NCBI RefSeq assembly: GCF_014083865.1
Contig: NZ_JACEFA010000005.1
Span: 1-64,000 of the forward strand
Reading direction: 5' to 3'
From: Paraliobacillus salinarum
GTDB taxonomy: Bacteria; Bacillota; Bacilli; Bacillales; Amphibacillaceae
Length of the DNA stretch: 64,000 nt
The notes below the pieces were generated by a model. It was not told the origin of the DNA. It was given only the letters and a program-made list of their open reading frames with translations, and did no database searches. The position numbers and the translations under genes are program-made. How positions within the stretch are numbered: position 1 is the first letter of the stretch; every line of letters begins with the position of its first letter. This document shows positions 43,060 through 52,034 of this stretch, one piece after another.

Positions 43060-43674
43060 TTGAAAAAAATTGTACTTATATTATTTAGTATTATGCTAGT
43101 CGGTTTGGTTGCTTGTAGTGATGAGTCTTCTAAAGATGATTCATCAAATAAAGACGCTGAAGGGACGGAACAAGTAAAGAAAGAAGAAGATGAGAATGTA
43201 GAGGTAGATAAAAATTTATTAAGTGTAGAAATTACAATGCCCGCTTCAATGGTGGAGTCTATTGATCAATCCATTGCTGATGCTGAAGAAGAGGGGCTAA
43301 AAGTAAAAAAGAACGATGATGGCAGCTTAACTTATAAAATGTCAAAGGCAAAACACAAAAAATTAATGCACGAATATAAGGATCAAATCAATCAATCTAT
43401 GGAAGAAATGACTTCAAGTGGAGATTTTCCATCTATACAGGATATAGAAGTAAATAAGGATTTCTCTAAATTCACAATGATTGTAGATCAAGAAAAATTT
43501 GAAAATAGTTTTGATGGCTTAGTTTCATTCACATTAGGAATATCTGGAATGTTTTATCAGTTATTCGATGGGGTTTCACCAGAAGACTATGATGTGACAA
43601 TCGATGTCAAGAATTCGAATGGGGAAGTATTAGATACAATAAATTATCCAGAAGATATGGAAACAGCAGAATAG
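43060..43674 (+). CDS. Lipoprotein, function unknown
   Basis: A 204-residue predicted lipoprotein: signal peptide KKIVLILFSIMLVGLVAC with lipidated Cys19, followed by an acidic Ser/Asp/Lys-rich linker. The rest is soluble: LSVEITMPASMVESIDQSIADAEEEGLK, a helical middle, then FSKFTMIVDQEKFENSFDGLVSFTLG and VTIDVKNSNGEVLDTINYPED. It starts with TTG after GGGGAGAGG. It is followed by a bidirectional terminator. Family not recognised with certainty; similar extracytoplasmic proteins are common in Bacillus. Confidence 0.7.
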   Translation: MKKIVLILFSIMLVGLVACSDESSKDDSSNKDAEGTEQVKKEEDENVEVDKNLLSVEITMPASMVESIDQSIADAEEEGLKVKKNDDGSLTYKMSKAKHKKLMHEYKDQINQSMEEMTSSGDFPSIQDIEVNKDFSKFTMIVDQEKFENSFDGLVSFTLGISGMFYQLFDGVSPEDYDVTIDVKNSNGEVLDTINYPEDMETAE

Positions 43675-43724
43675 TTTTTATTAGATCACTTGTTGTAAGT
43701 CATTAATATAATTTCGATAGTACA

Positions 43725-43761
43725 AAAAAGCGTTTGTGAAATTAACCTCACGAACGCTTTT
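43725..43761. terminator. Bidirectional terminator between the lipoprotein and channel genes
   Basis: AAAAAGCGTTTGTGA (43726-43739) pairs with TCACGAACGCTTTT (43748-43761), with A and T runs outside. It serves two convergent genes. Confidence 0.85.
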
Positions 43762-43799
43762 ACCAATCTATTGATTACTTAAATCTATTCCATTTTTCT

Positions 43800-44531
43800 C
43801 TAATTAACATAATCATTGCTTTTACGCTTTTTAAGTTCATGTAAAATTGTTATCATTTCATTTATATCTTCTTCAGATAAATCTTCAAAGTTATTAAGCT
43901 GATCTTGAATAAACGAAACGCTTTTTATTTTCACCTTGTTTTCTTTTATAAAAAAAGTGGTTATAGAGCTTGTCAACATTCCAATTAAACCTATACCAAC
44001 AATCATCAGAACTACCGCAACGACTCTGCCGACCATAGTTGAAGGGGAAATATCACCATAGCCAACAGTGGTAGTTGTAACGATAGACCACCAAACTCCA
44101 TCAGAGAAAGTTTCAATATTTGGTTCAATATATGTAACAATTAAAGATGAAAGAAAGATCATAATAAATGATGTGTAAATAAGCTTATCTAATCCATTCG
44201 TTTTTAAGATTTTCAATAGGATAGGTACATGGTTTTTTGTCAAAAGAAATAAGCGAACTAGACGAAGTAATCGAGCGAATCTAGCAGTCTGGAATATAGC
44301 GTCCAGTGGAATAATTGCAATAATGTCAAAAATATTTGATTTCAAAAAACGCCATTTTTTTGTTGCAAAAATGAAGCGTACCAATACGTCAATAAAAAGA
44401 ATTAACCAAACAATCCTATCAAAATAAATAAATAGTTCGTTATCAATCCATATAGTTGCTAGAGAAGCAATCACCAATATGAGGATGAATATTTCATAAA
44501 TGAGATTAATTTTTACTTTATCAAATTTCAT
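43800..44531 (-). CDS. Voltage-gated-type potassium channel
   Basis: A 243-residue ion channel of the 6TM Kv type. The selectivity filter TTTTVGYGD and the S4-like helix with regularly spaced Arg (ARFARLLRLVRLF) are both visible. Six hydrophobic segments are present (first at residues 8-27, last the pore helix and S6 with VAVVLMIVGIGLIGML). The C-terminal about 45 residues are a charged helix (DQLNNFEDLSEEDINEMITILHELKKR), likely a small coiled coil. It moves K+ across the membrane. It is convergent to the lipoprotein gene and separate from other potassium genes. Confidence 0.88.
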   Translation of the reverse strand: MKFDKVKINLIYEIFILILVIASLATIWIDNELFIYFDRIVWLILFIDVLVRFIFATKKWRFLKSNIFDIIAIIPLDAIFQTARFARLLRLVRLFLLTKNHVPILLKILKTNGLDKLIYTSFIMIFLSSLIVTYIEPNIETFSDGVWWSIVTTTTVGYGDISPSTMVGRVVAVVLMIVGIGLIGMLTSSITTFFIKENKVKIKSVSFIQDQLNNFEDLSEEDINEMITILHELKKRKSNDYVN

Positions 44532-44613
44532 TTTTCTTTTCCTAACATTTAGATTTGGTTCTAATAGTTTAATTTTACCATACCATTGGTTGGAATTAAT
44601 ACATATTTTTCAT

Positions 44614-45138
44614 TCATCTTCTCGTATATGTAAAAATCGGTAACCCTTCTTTCACAGTGTAATCTTCTAATTGTAATGGAATAGTTGGATTGTTGCCTTT
44701 AAACAAACGGATGCCGTCACCAAGAATGATTGGGACAATACCGATTATATATTCGTCAATTACATTTGCTTGAATAAAGTCTGCGGTCAAGGCGCTTCCA
44801 CCAAATAGCCAAATATCTTTTCCCTCACGATTTTGAAGATCTTGAACGAAAGCAACGATGTCTGTATTTATAAATTCTATATTTACTTCATTCTTTTTAT
44901 CTTGAGAAGTGGCTACAATGATTTTATGGTTAGCAAATGCTTCCATCGGACAATCTTCAAAGGACTTCCTTCCCATAATGATTGTATCTACTTGATTCAT
45001 AAATTCAGGAAAACTGAAATCTTTTTCCGTATCAAGTTTGGTTTGACTATCTCCCTTGATCCACTCGTAGTTTCCATCCATATCTGCTATGTAGCCATCA
45101 AGACTTATTGCTAGATTAAGAATGATTTTTCTTTTCAT
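44614..45138 (-). CDS. Dihydrofolate reductase family protein (RibD C-terminal fold)
   Basis: A 174-residue member of the RibD_C/DHFR-fold family (like YyaP/YwjB). Motifs: ILNLAISLDGYIADMDGNYEWI at the start, DTIIMGRKSFE, KDIWLFGGSALTADFIQANVIDEYIIGIVPIILGDGIRLF. The NADPH-binding GG of WLFGGS and the DEY of the C-terminal helix are present. The frame opens at 45147, but AGGTGA is best placed for the ATG at 45138. Substrate unknown; members are annotated as reductases on fold alone. It is the downstream neighbour of the Ig-repeat protein on the same strand. Confidence 0.8.
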   Translation of the reverse strand: MKRKIILNLAISLDGYIADMDGNYEWIKGDSQTKLDTEKDFSFPEFMNQVDTIIMGRKSFEDCPMEAFANHKIIVATSQDKKNEVNIEFINTDIVAFVQDLQNREGKDIWLFGGSALTADFIQANVIDEYIIGIVPIILGDGIRLFKGNNPTIPLQLEDYTVKEGLPIFTYTRR

Positions 45139-45274
45139 AACATTCACCTACTTAAAATTATTACGTGAAGTATAACATACAAATAGCCGCAAGAAACCAA
45201 TTTAAGCTTTTGATTTCGTGCGACTATCTTATAACTATATTAATTATTTTCTATTATAATACCCATCAATAATA

Positions 45275-47320
45275 CTAAGGACGTTCATCACAATCTCCAA
45301 TAAACGTAATGGGGTTTATTAGTGCTGCAAAAGTAGTAGAGAATGTATTGCCATGCATATCTGTAGCATCTACTGTCCAAGTACCGATGTTTCCAGCACC
45401 AATGGTTAACGTAATAATGACTTCATAGATTCCGTTTGGTAAATAGTTTCCTGTTGCTGTAGCTGTACCGCGTACGCTAGCAAATGTGTTTCCATCGCAT
45501 TCAATTTCTATCCTTCTGCCGTTAATAAAGTTAATTGTATTTCCACCGTTTCCAAAGGCAACGTTAAAGTTGTCTACCGCTGGATTACACATTGGTGCAG
45601 CGGTGAAGCATTGTATCGCTGTAACATTAATCGTACCAGATAAGATAGCTGGTACGCCATTTCTAGTAACGTTAACAGTTGCTGGAGCTGCGCCTCCCTC
45701 GACCCCAATTCTGAATTTGCATGGACATTCTACTTCTGGACATTCAACCTGCACACCGATTGAAGTAGTGATTATTTCACCGTCTATTAATGTAGAAGCT
45801 GTAATAGTAGTAGAGAGTGTTGGTGTACCTTCTGGAATAGTTAGGGTAGTAGAAAAGGTGCCATCTGCGGCTGTTATAGTAGGGTTCGGTGTAAACGTCC
45901 CTACAGATGGAAAATCGTTAAATTCGATAAAAGCTCCTTCAACAGGCATACCATCACAAAATAATGAACCAGTAATAATTCCTTCACATGTTATTAGTGC
46001 ATCTGCATTTAATTCTAATGAGCAATCTCGTTCACAGGAAACAATTACATTGATGGATGTAGTTAGTAAATCCCCATTAACTGTAGCTGAAGCGGTTATT
46101 TCAACATTCGTTGGTGGCGTACCAGCAGGAATGCTCACCGCAGACATATAATTACCATTTTCACCTGTATAAGCCGGGTTAGGATCGAAAGTTACAAAGG
46201 CTGGATTAGCAGTTAAAGTAACCTCAACATTAGGAATCAATTCACTTCCACATCGCACATTCCCGGCAATCATGTTATTGCATTCGATAAGATCTGGCCC
46301 AAATAGTGACAGCTCACAAGGTTCTATTGGACATTGAGCTAAGGTCGGCATTGAAACAGTTAACAATTGATCATCCACCATTGTACTTGCAATAATTTCA
46401 ACCTCTGTTGGATCGGTACCATCAGGAACGGTTATAGTGCTAGTGAAATTTCCGAAGGCATCGGAAATAGTTGGATTAGGAGAGAAAGAAACGATGTTGG
46501 GTGAGGCAGATAAATTTATGATAGCCCCTTCGATAGGTTCATCATCACAAGTGATTGTACCAGATATTGTTCCTTCACAGACAGTTATAGCTGACACAAA
46601 TAAATCTAATGAGCATATGTTACAAACAAAAGGAACTTGTTCTGCGCTTTTTCTAAGAGTTATCGTGGATTGACGTATAACCCAATCATATACTTTTGGT
46701 ACATTGATACATACTTTTTCTCTGTTAGTACAATCTTTGTCCTTAAATTCTTCTGAAACGACAGGTAACATATTTTGATTAGGCTGGTTTAAATGATAGC
46801 AATTCGTTGTAATGCTTCGTTCATTGCAATGCTTTGCACTAATTTTTTCTCTAAGTTTACATAATTCTTCATCAACCTCAATCGTCGTATCTGTCACTGA
46901 TTGAATGCTTTGACAGATATCCAGATTGATTTCCACTGACCTATAATTGTTGTTTCGACATTGGATTATTGCTGAACAATCAAACGCTGTGATTTTACAC
47001 TCTACATCTGTCCCTTCTGGTGCGCAGAGTAACAAATTTTCAGTTTTATTGAATGGGATAGGGTCTGATAAACAAGTATCCATTCCATTTGACACTTTAA
47101 TAACGATATAACCTGATTTTTGAATCACCACTTTCTGTAATAGGACTTCCTCGCCAGAAGGCAAGGTAACGATTACATCTTCTCTTTCATTTGAATGATC
47201 TTTAATTTCCTGACAAAGATTTGACGCAGGATCGCAGGGATCAATAGGATCGCCATTACTATTGCTCAAATAACATGAGACAATTCCCCCGTTATTTAAT
47301 ACGTCACATAATACAGCCAA
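45275..47320 (-). CDS. Large Cys-rich protein with three Ig-like repeats (possible spore-surface protein)
   Basis: A 681-residue protein without a signal peptide or membrane helix. Residues 1-230 form a Cys-rich N-terminal part (CDVLNN, CDPASNLCQ, CINVPKVYDWV) of the type seen in Bacillus spore-surface proteins. Three tandem repeats of about 98 residues follow (about residues 235-530), each starting with CSL or CEL, then CxGxIxGxxxC, FxPNPT, G.F.S and a TTxI/TSI strand. They look like bacterial Ig-like (Big-1) domains. The end has VRGTATATGNYLPNGIYEV. Spore location is inference from Cys content and missing secretion signal. Confidence 0.6.
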   Translation of the reverse strand: MAVLCDVLNNGGIVSCYLSNSNGDPIDPCDPASNLCQEIKDHSNEREDVIVTLPSGEEVLLQKVVIQKSGYIVIKVSNGMDTCLSDPIPFNKTENLLLCAPEGTDVECKITAFDCSAIIQCRNNNYRSVEINLDICQSIQSVTDTTIEVDEELCKLREKISAKHCNERSITTNCYHLNQPNQNMLPVVSEEFKDKDCTNREKVCINVPKVYDWVIRQSTITLRKSAEQVPFVCNICSLDLFVSAITVCEGTISGTITCDDEPIEGAIINLSASPNIVSFSPNPTISDAFGNFTSTITVPDGTDPTEVEIIASTMVDDQLLTVSMPTLAQCPIEPCELSLFGPDLIECNNMIAGNVRCGSELIPNVEVTLTANPAFVTFDPNPAYTGENGNYMSAVSIPAGTPPTNVEITASATVNGDLLTTSINVIVSCERDCSLELNADALITCEGIITGSLFCDGMPVEGAFIEFNDFPSVGTFTPNPTITAADGTFSTTLTIPEGTPTLSTTITASTLIDGEIITTSIGVQVECPEVECPCKFRIGVEGGAAPATVNVTRNGVPAILSGTINVTAIQCFTAAPMCNPAVDNFNVAFGNGGNTINFINGRRIEIECDGNTFASVRGTATATGNYLPNGIYEVIITLTIGAGNIGTWTVDATDMHGNTFSTTFAALINPITFIGDCDERP

Positions 47321-47478
47321 TTAACTCACCTACTTTTAATTAATTAGTACTAAAAGCAGTATATGAAGAGGTGATAAGAATGGTAAAGATACATGCCCTT
47401 TTAATAAAAACAATGATCAGGTGTCACTATATCATTTTTCATTCTATTTAATCGTATGCTATAGTGGAGGTGGATATA

Positions 47479-47745
47479 ATGGATCAAGTATTGATGTTTG
47501 CAACAGTGTTAATCCCTATCGTTACTTCAATGGTTGAATTGATTAAAAAAACATTTTGTTTGCCGAAAAATTGGATTCCGATGATTAGTTTTGTTATTGG
47601 TCTTATTGTTGGTGTCCTCGCCTATCCATTTACAGAAATGGACTTAGTATTACGGTTGTGGGCGGGTGGGTTTGCAGGCTTATCTGCTACCGGATTGTTT
47701 GAAGTAATCAATAAAAGGGAAGGTATGACTAAAGAAAAAAAGTGA
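47479..47745 (+). CDS. Lone phage A118-type holin-like protein
   Basis: An 88-residue membrane protein of the Phage_holin_5_1 (Hol118) type: two or three hydrophobic helices (MFATVLIPIVTSMVELI, WIPMISFVIGLIVGVLAYP, LWAGGFAGLSATGLFEVI) and a charged tail (NKREGMTKEKK). A GGAGG site precedes the ATG at 47479, better than the ATG in the same frame at 47464. It is not next to any endolysin. In some bacteria such stray holins take part in programmed lysis or spore processes; here the role is unknown. Confidence 0.7.
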   Translation: MDQVLMFATVLIPIVTSMVELIKKTFCLPKNWIPMISFVIGLIVGVLAYPFTEMDLVLRLWAGGFAGLSATGLFEVINKREGMTKEKK

Positions 47746-47793
47746 AAGGATGCTTTAATTCTGAAAATTTAGAACTGAGAGTAGGAATGACTC

Positions 47794-48783
47794 ATGGAAT
47801 CACATGATAAAAAAATTGTTTTATTTCCAAAATGGAAGGAGGAGATTGAAGGAAAAGCGTTTCAACTTGTAAGGGATAAAAAGTACGATGAAGCTCTAGA
47901 AAATCTCGATTTACTTCTTGATTATCAAGAAACAAATCAAGAAGCAGACATTGCTCGCTTAACTTGTTTAATTGAATTAGGTAAACAACAGCAAGCTGAA
48001 GTGCTTTGTGAAGAATTACTTGCTAAAAAAGACGATTATTATTTTGCGTACGTACATATTTATGCAACATTGTTATTTCAAGCTAATAAATATCATGATG
48101 TGTCACAGCTATTAGATGAAGTTTTTGAATCGGAAACATCTGTACCTGAGCCTTATTTATCACAATTAAATACACTTTATCAGCTAAATGAATCATTATT
48201 TAAGGAACAAACAGATCAACAAATTTCAACAACTTTGTCTAAGTTAAAAGAGGCAGTTGAGCAACAGGATGATGTGTTACAGTGGCATCTTGTGAATCAC
48301 TTACACGATAGTGATATCACTCTATTTCTTGAGTTATTTAAGAAGATGCTAAAAAGTGATTCAATCAATCCGGTGGTAAAAACAGTCATTATTGGTTTGT
48401 TACAAGCCAATACATTTAATGAAGAAATAGAAATACGTAAATTTTCGAAAAAATTACATATCAACCCAAATGCTTTTCCTTATATGACAGATCATCCGGT
48501 TTATAAAAATATAAAAAAAGAATTGGAAGAGATAGAACAAAAAAATCCAACCCTATATGAATTGACAGATCAAATGTTATATCGGTACTTTTTTGTACTC
48601 TATCCATTTGTCTCAGACGATATCAATATTCTACATATTAAAGATGCAATTATCTACTTGAGTTCATTATCATTTAAAGACGAAAAAGCGATAGAATCAG
48701 AACAAATTAGTGAAACACTTGCAAGATACATAGAAGATCTTTTATATTATGAAAAAGTCTACTTTTCATTAATGAAGAAATAG
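47794..48783 (+). CDS. ysoA: TPR-repeat protein YsoA
   Basis: A 329-residue cytosolic TPR protein. Tetratricopeptide-like helix pairs are visible (about residues 20-120: AFQLVRDKKYDEALENLDLLLDYQETNQEADIARLTCLIELGKQQQAEVLCEELLA; later FAYVHIYATLLFQANKYHDVSQLLDEV). The C-terminal half is helical without a clear motif. It is 150 bases upstream of tig, the position of ysoA in B. subtilis. Function unknown, perhaps a protein-interaction scaffold. Confidence 0.78.
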   Translation: MESHDKKIVLFPKWKEEIEGKAFQLVRDKKYDEALENLDLLLDYQETNQEADIARLTCLIELGKQQQAEVLCEELLAKKDDYYFAYVHIYATLLFQANKYHDVSQLLDEVFESETSVPEPYLSQLNTLYQLNESLFKEQTDQQISTTLSKLKEAVEQQDDVLQWHLVNHLHDSDITLFLELFKKMLKSDSINPVVKTVIIGLLQANTFNEEIEIRKFSKKLHINPNAFPYMTDHPVYKNIKKELEEIEQKNPTLYELTDQMLYRYFFVLYPFVSDDINILHIKDAIIYLSSLSFKDEKAIESEQISETLARYIEDLLYYEKVYFSLMKK

Positions 48784-48933
48784 TTTGTCGTTCCCAGTGA
48801 GTAAATGTTGAAAGGGAGCATGTTTATGTTATAATATAGTGGTTGTAATTTGCGTTCGGTCTCGTATAGAACAATCGTACTTTGAATGAACGGCAAATAG
48901 AAAGTATATAAGATTTTGATGGAGGGAAATAAA

Positions 48934-50220
48934 ATGACAGCTAAATGGGAAAAACAAGAAGGCAATAAAGGCCTTTTAACTGTTGAAGTGGATGCGGAAC
49001 AATTTGATAAAGCATTAGATGAAGCATTCAAAAAAGTAGTAAAGGATGTTCAATTACCTGGTTTCCGTAAAGGACGCGTACCACGTGGGCTATTCGAACA
49101 ACGTTTTGGTGTAGAATCATTATACCAAGATGCTGTAGACATTATTCTACCAGAAGCATATGGTAATGCAATTGATGAGACAGGTATCGAACCAATTGAT
49201 CAGCCAGAAGTAGATATTACACAAATCGAAAAAGGCCAACCACTAATTTTCACTGCTACTGTTGAAGTGAAGCCAGAAGTAACTCTAGGCGACTATAAAG
49301 GGCTAGAAGTTGAAGAAGTTTCAGTTGAAGTAACAGATGAAGATGTGGATCATGAATTAGAGCATCAACGTGAGCACCAAGCTGAATTAGTTGTAAAAGA
49401 AGAAGGAAAAGCTGAAGAAGGCGATACAGTTGTTATCGATTTTGAAGGTTTTGTTGATGGAGAAGCGTTCGAAGGTGGAGCTGCTGAAAACCATTCATTA
49501 GAAATTGGATCAGGTTCATTCATTCCAGGCTTTGAAGAGCAACTAGTTGGTAAAGAAACTGGCGAAGAATCAGAAGTAACTGTTACATTCCCAGAAGAAT
49601 ACCATGCAGAAGAATTAGCTGGTAAAGAAGCTACTTTCAAAGTGAAAATTCACGAAATCAAAGCAAAAGAATTACCAGAAATGGACGATGAATTTGCTAA
49701 AGATGTAGATGAAGAAGTAGAAACACTTGACGAGCTAAAAGAAAAAACGAAGAAGCGTCTAGAAGAGCAGAAGCAAACAGAAGCAGATAACAACAAGCGT
49801 GAATCACTAATTAATCAAGCTTCTGAAAATGCAACTGTTGAGATCCCAGATGCAATGATTAAAGCAGAGTTGGATCGTATGGTTCGTGAATTCGAACAAA
49901 GACTTCAAATGCAAGGTATGACAATGGATATGTACTACCAATTCTCAGGACAAGATGAAAATGCGTTAAAAGACCAAATGAAACAAGATGCATCAAAACG
50001 CGTGAAAACAAATCTTGTATTAGAAGCAATTTCTAACGCTGAAGAATTAGAAGTAACAGAAGAAGACATTAATAAAGAGCTAGAAACAATGGCTGGTATG
50101 TACCAAGTAGATGTTGAGCAATTAACTCAAATGCTTGGTGGCAATACAAACATGATTGAAGAAGATCTAAAATTCAAGAAAGCAATTGATTTCTTAGTAG
50201 AAAATAGTACTACAAAGTAA
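48934..50220 (+). CDS. tig: Trigger factor
   Basis: A 428-residue ribosome-bound chaperone and peptidyl-prolyl isomerase. Ribosome-binding domain with the signature [18 protein letters not shown] (residues 43-60); FKBP-type PPIase domain (about residues 160-245; [17 protein letters not shown]); C-terminal chaperone arms (rest). The frame opens at 48916; GGAGGG stands before the ATG at 48934, which gives the family start [13 protein letters not shown]. The order ysoA-tig-clpX-lonB-lonA matches B. subtilis. Confidence 0.96.
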   Translation: MTAKWEKQEGNKGLLTVEVDAEQFDKALDEAFKKVVKDVQLPGFRKGRVPRGLFEQRFGVESLYQDAVDIILPEAYGNAIDETGIEPIDQPEVDITQIEKGQPLIFTATVEVKPEVTLGDYKGLEVEEVSVEVTDEDVDHELEHQREHQAELVVKEEGKAEEGDTVVIDFEGFVDGEAFEGGAAENHSLEIGSGSFIPGFEEQLVGKETGEESEVTVTFPEEYHAEELAGKEATFKVKIHEIKAKELPEMDDEFAKDVDEEVETLDELKEKTKKRLEEQKQTEADNNKRESLINQASENATVEIPDAMIKAELDRMVREFEQRLQMQGMTMDMYYQFSGQDENALKDQMKQDASKRVKTNLVLEAISNAEELEVTEEDINKELETMAGMYQVDVEQLTQMLGGNTNMIEEDLKFKKAIDFLVENSTTK

Positions 50221-50229
50221 GAAATTATT

Positions 50230-50260
50230 GAGAAACAAGACACAAGTTGTCTTGTTTCTC
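50230..50260 (+). terminator. Hairpin after tig
   Basis: GAGAAACAAGAC (50230-50241) pairs with GTCTTGTTTCTC (50249-50260), a perfect 12-bp stem with a 7-base loop. There is no strong T run, so it may be a weak terminator or an mRNA 3' stabiliser. Confidence 0.6.
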
Positions 50261-50609
50261 TACATAGTAAAGAAAAAATGTATACTTTTAGTTGCTACAT
50301 ACATATAACATATATTAGTTGACAAATACGTAATTTTATACATAATGTAATATACCTTGATTTATAAGAATAAATAATCACGGCAACTAAAAATCATTTT
50401 TGAAAGAATATGTAATGATTTTACAGGTTCCAATGTTTCACATGTTTAGTGAAAGTTTGGAATGGAAACACTAAAAAACAGATGACAAAGTATTTTATTT
50501 TATTAAGATCCTTTTATCTGATATGATGTGAAAAAGAAGTAATAGGGAATAATATGCATGCTCTGTTTCCTGTTTCAGTAGATTTACTTACACTTGAGGG
50601 GTGAAATAG
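50261..50609. other. Intergenic region between tig and clpX
   Basis: About 350 bases. It should contain the clpX promoter. No CtsR-type or CIRCE-type element was recognised by eye. TTTATT...TATGAT patterns near 50500-50527 could form a promoter, but the assignment is too weak to list separately. Confidence 0.4.
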
Positions 50610-51887
50610 ATGTATAAGTTTAATGAAGAAAAAGGACAATTAAAATGTTCATTTTGTGGAAAAAGTCAAGATCAAGTACGCAAACTTGTTGCTGGTCCTG
50701 GCGTTTATATATGTGATGAATGTATAGAATTGTGCACAGAAATTGTTGAAGAAGAGTTAGGTTCAGAGGAAGAAGTGGAATTTACAGAAATTCCAAAACC
50801 TCAAGAAATTCGTAACATTCTTGATGATTATGTTATTGGTCAAGATAAGGCGAAAAAGAACCTTGCAGTAGCTGTCTATAATCACTACAAACGTATTAAT
50901 GCACCAAAAGTCGCTGATGATGTAGAATTGGCAAAGAGTAATATTGCAATGATCGGACCAACAGGTAGTGGTAAGACATTATTAGCGCAAACATTAGCGC
51001 GAATTATTAATGTGCCATTTGCAATTGCAGATGCAACATCATTAACGGAAGCGGGGTATGTTGGAGAAGATGTAGAGAACATCTTGCTAAAACTTATTCA
51101 AGCGGCAGATTATGATGTAGAAAAAGCAGAAAAAGGTATTATCTATATTGATGAGATTGATAAAGTAGCAAGAAAATCCGAAAATCCTTCTATTACACGT
51201 GATGTTTCAGGTGAAGGTGTACAGCAAGCATTGCTAAAAATATTAGAAGGTACTACTGCTAGTGTTCCGCCACAAGGTGGGAGAAAGCATCCTCATCAAG
51301 AATTTATTCAAATTGATACAACGAATATTTTATTTATTTGTGGTGGAGCTTTTGATGGTATCGAACAAATTATTAAAAGTCGTCTAGGTAAAAAGGTAAT
51401 TGGATTTGGCGCTGATTCTGAAACGGATGATATGGATAAAGGCGCATTGTTATCAAAAGTATTACCAGAAGATATGCTGAAATTTGGTTTAATACCTGAA
51501 TTCATTGGACGTCTTCCTGTACTCGGAAGTTTAGAACCATTAGATGAAGATGCATTAATCGAAATTTTAACAAAACCTAAGAATGCACTTGTCAAACAGT
51601 ATACAAAGTTATTTGACATGGATAATGTAGAGCTTGAGTTTGAAGAGGATGCTCTAGAAGAAATTGCTAAACTTGCAATTGAACGAAAGACTGGTGCACG
51701 TGGATTACGTTCTATCATTGAAAATATCATGCTAGACGTCATGTATGAATTACCATCACGTGATGACATTGTGAAATGTATTATTACGAAAGATACAGTA
51801 ACATTAGAAAATGGTCATCCTAAGTTAGTATTAGAAGATGGTTCAATTAAAGACAAAAACAAACAGACGCCTAAAGAGAGTGCGTAA
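50610..51887 (+). CDS. clpX: ATP-dependent Clp protease ATP-binding subunit ClpX
   Basis: A 425-residue AAA+ unfoldase that feeds proteins to ClpP. Zinc finger with C13, C16, C35 and C38 (CSFCGKS...CDECIELC), Walker A GPTGSGKT, Walker [11 protein letters not shown], the IGFGA sensor segment typical for ClpP docking ([11 protein letters not shown]), and the [12 protein letters not shown] region. GAGGGGTG precedes the ATG. It stands alone; lonB has its own unit after the terminator. Confidence 0.97.
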   Translation: MYKFNEEKGQLKCSFCGKSQDQVRKLVAGPGVYICDECIELCTEIVEEELGSEEEVEFTEIPKPQEIRNILDDYVIGQDKAKKNLAVAVYNHYKRINAPKVADDVELAKSNIAMIGPTGSGKTLLAQTLARIINVPFAIADATSLTEAGYVGEDVENILLKLIQAADYDVEKAEKGIIYIDEIDKVARKSENPSITRDVSGEGVQQALLKILEGTTASVPPQGGRKHPHQEFIQIDTTNILFICGGAFDGIEQIIKSRLGKKVIGFGADSETDDMDKGALLSKVLPEDMLKFGLIPEFIGRLPVLGSLEPLDEDALIEILTKPKNALVKQYTKLFDMDNVELEFEEDALEEIAKLAIERKTGARGLRSIIENIMLDVMYELPSRDDIVKCIITKDTVTLENGHPKLVLEDGSIKDKNKQTPKESA

Positions 51888-51910
51888 CTTTTGCTAATAC
51901 GATGTGTTAG

Positions 51911-51944
51911 AGATCCCTTGTTATGTAGATAGCAAGGGATTTCT
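51911..51944 (+). terminator. Terminator after clpX
   Basis: ATCCCTTG (51913-51920) pairs with CAAGGGAT (51933-51940), followed by TTTCTATT. Confidence 0.8.
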
Positions 51945-52034
51945 ATTACATATAAATGAATTCTAAAAAAACGGTTTAGCTTCCATATTTGCGGAAATAC
52001 TAACAAGTATCATTTATATTGACGGAGGTTAAAA

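Noticed and set aside
45486-46673. Plus-strand frames of 221 and 78 residues inside the Ig-repeat gene
   Set aside because: Antisense shadows of the repeated minus-strand coding sequence; repeats keep the opposite frame open. No ribosome binding sites.
50261-50609. CtsR or HrcA operator in front of clpX
   Set aside because: No heptad repeat of the CtsR type (GGTCAAA) and no CIRCE inverted repeat was found by eye.
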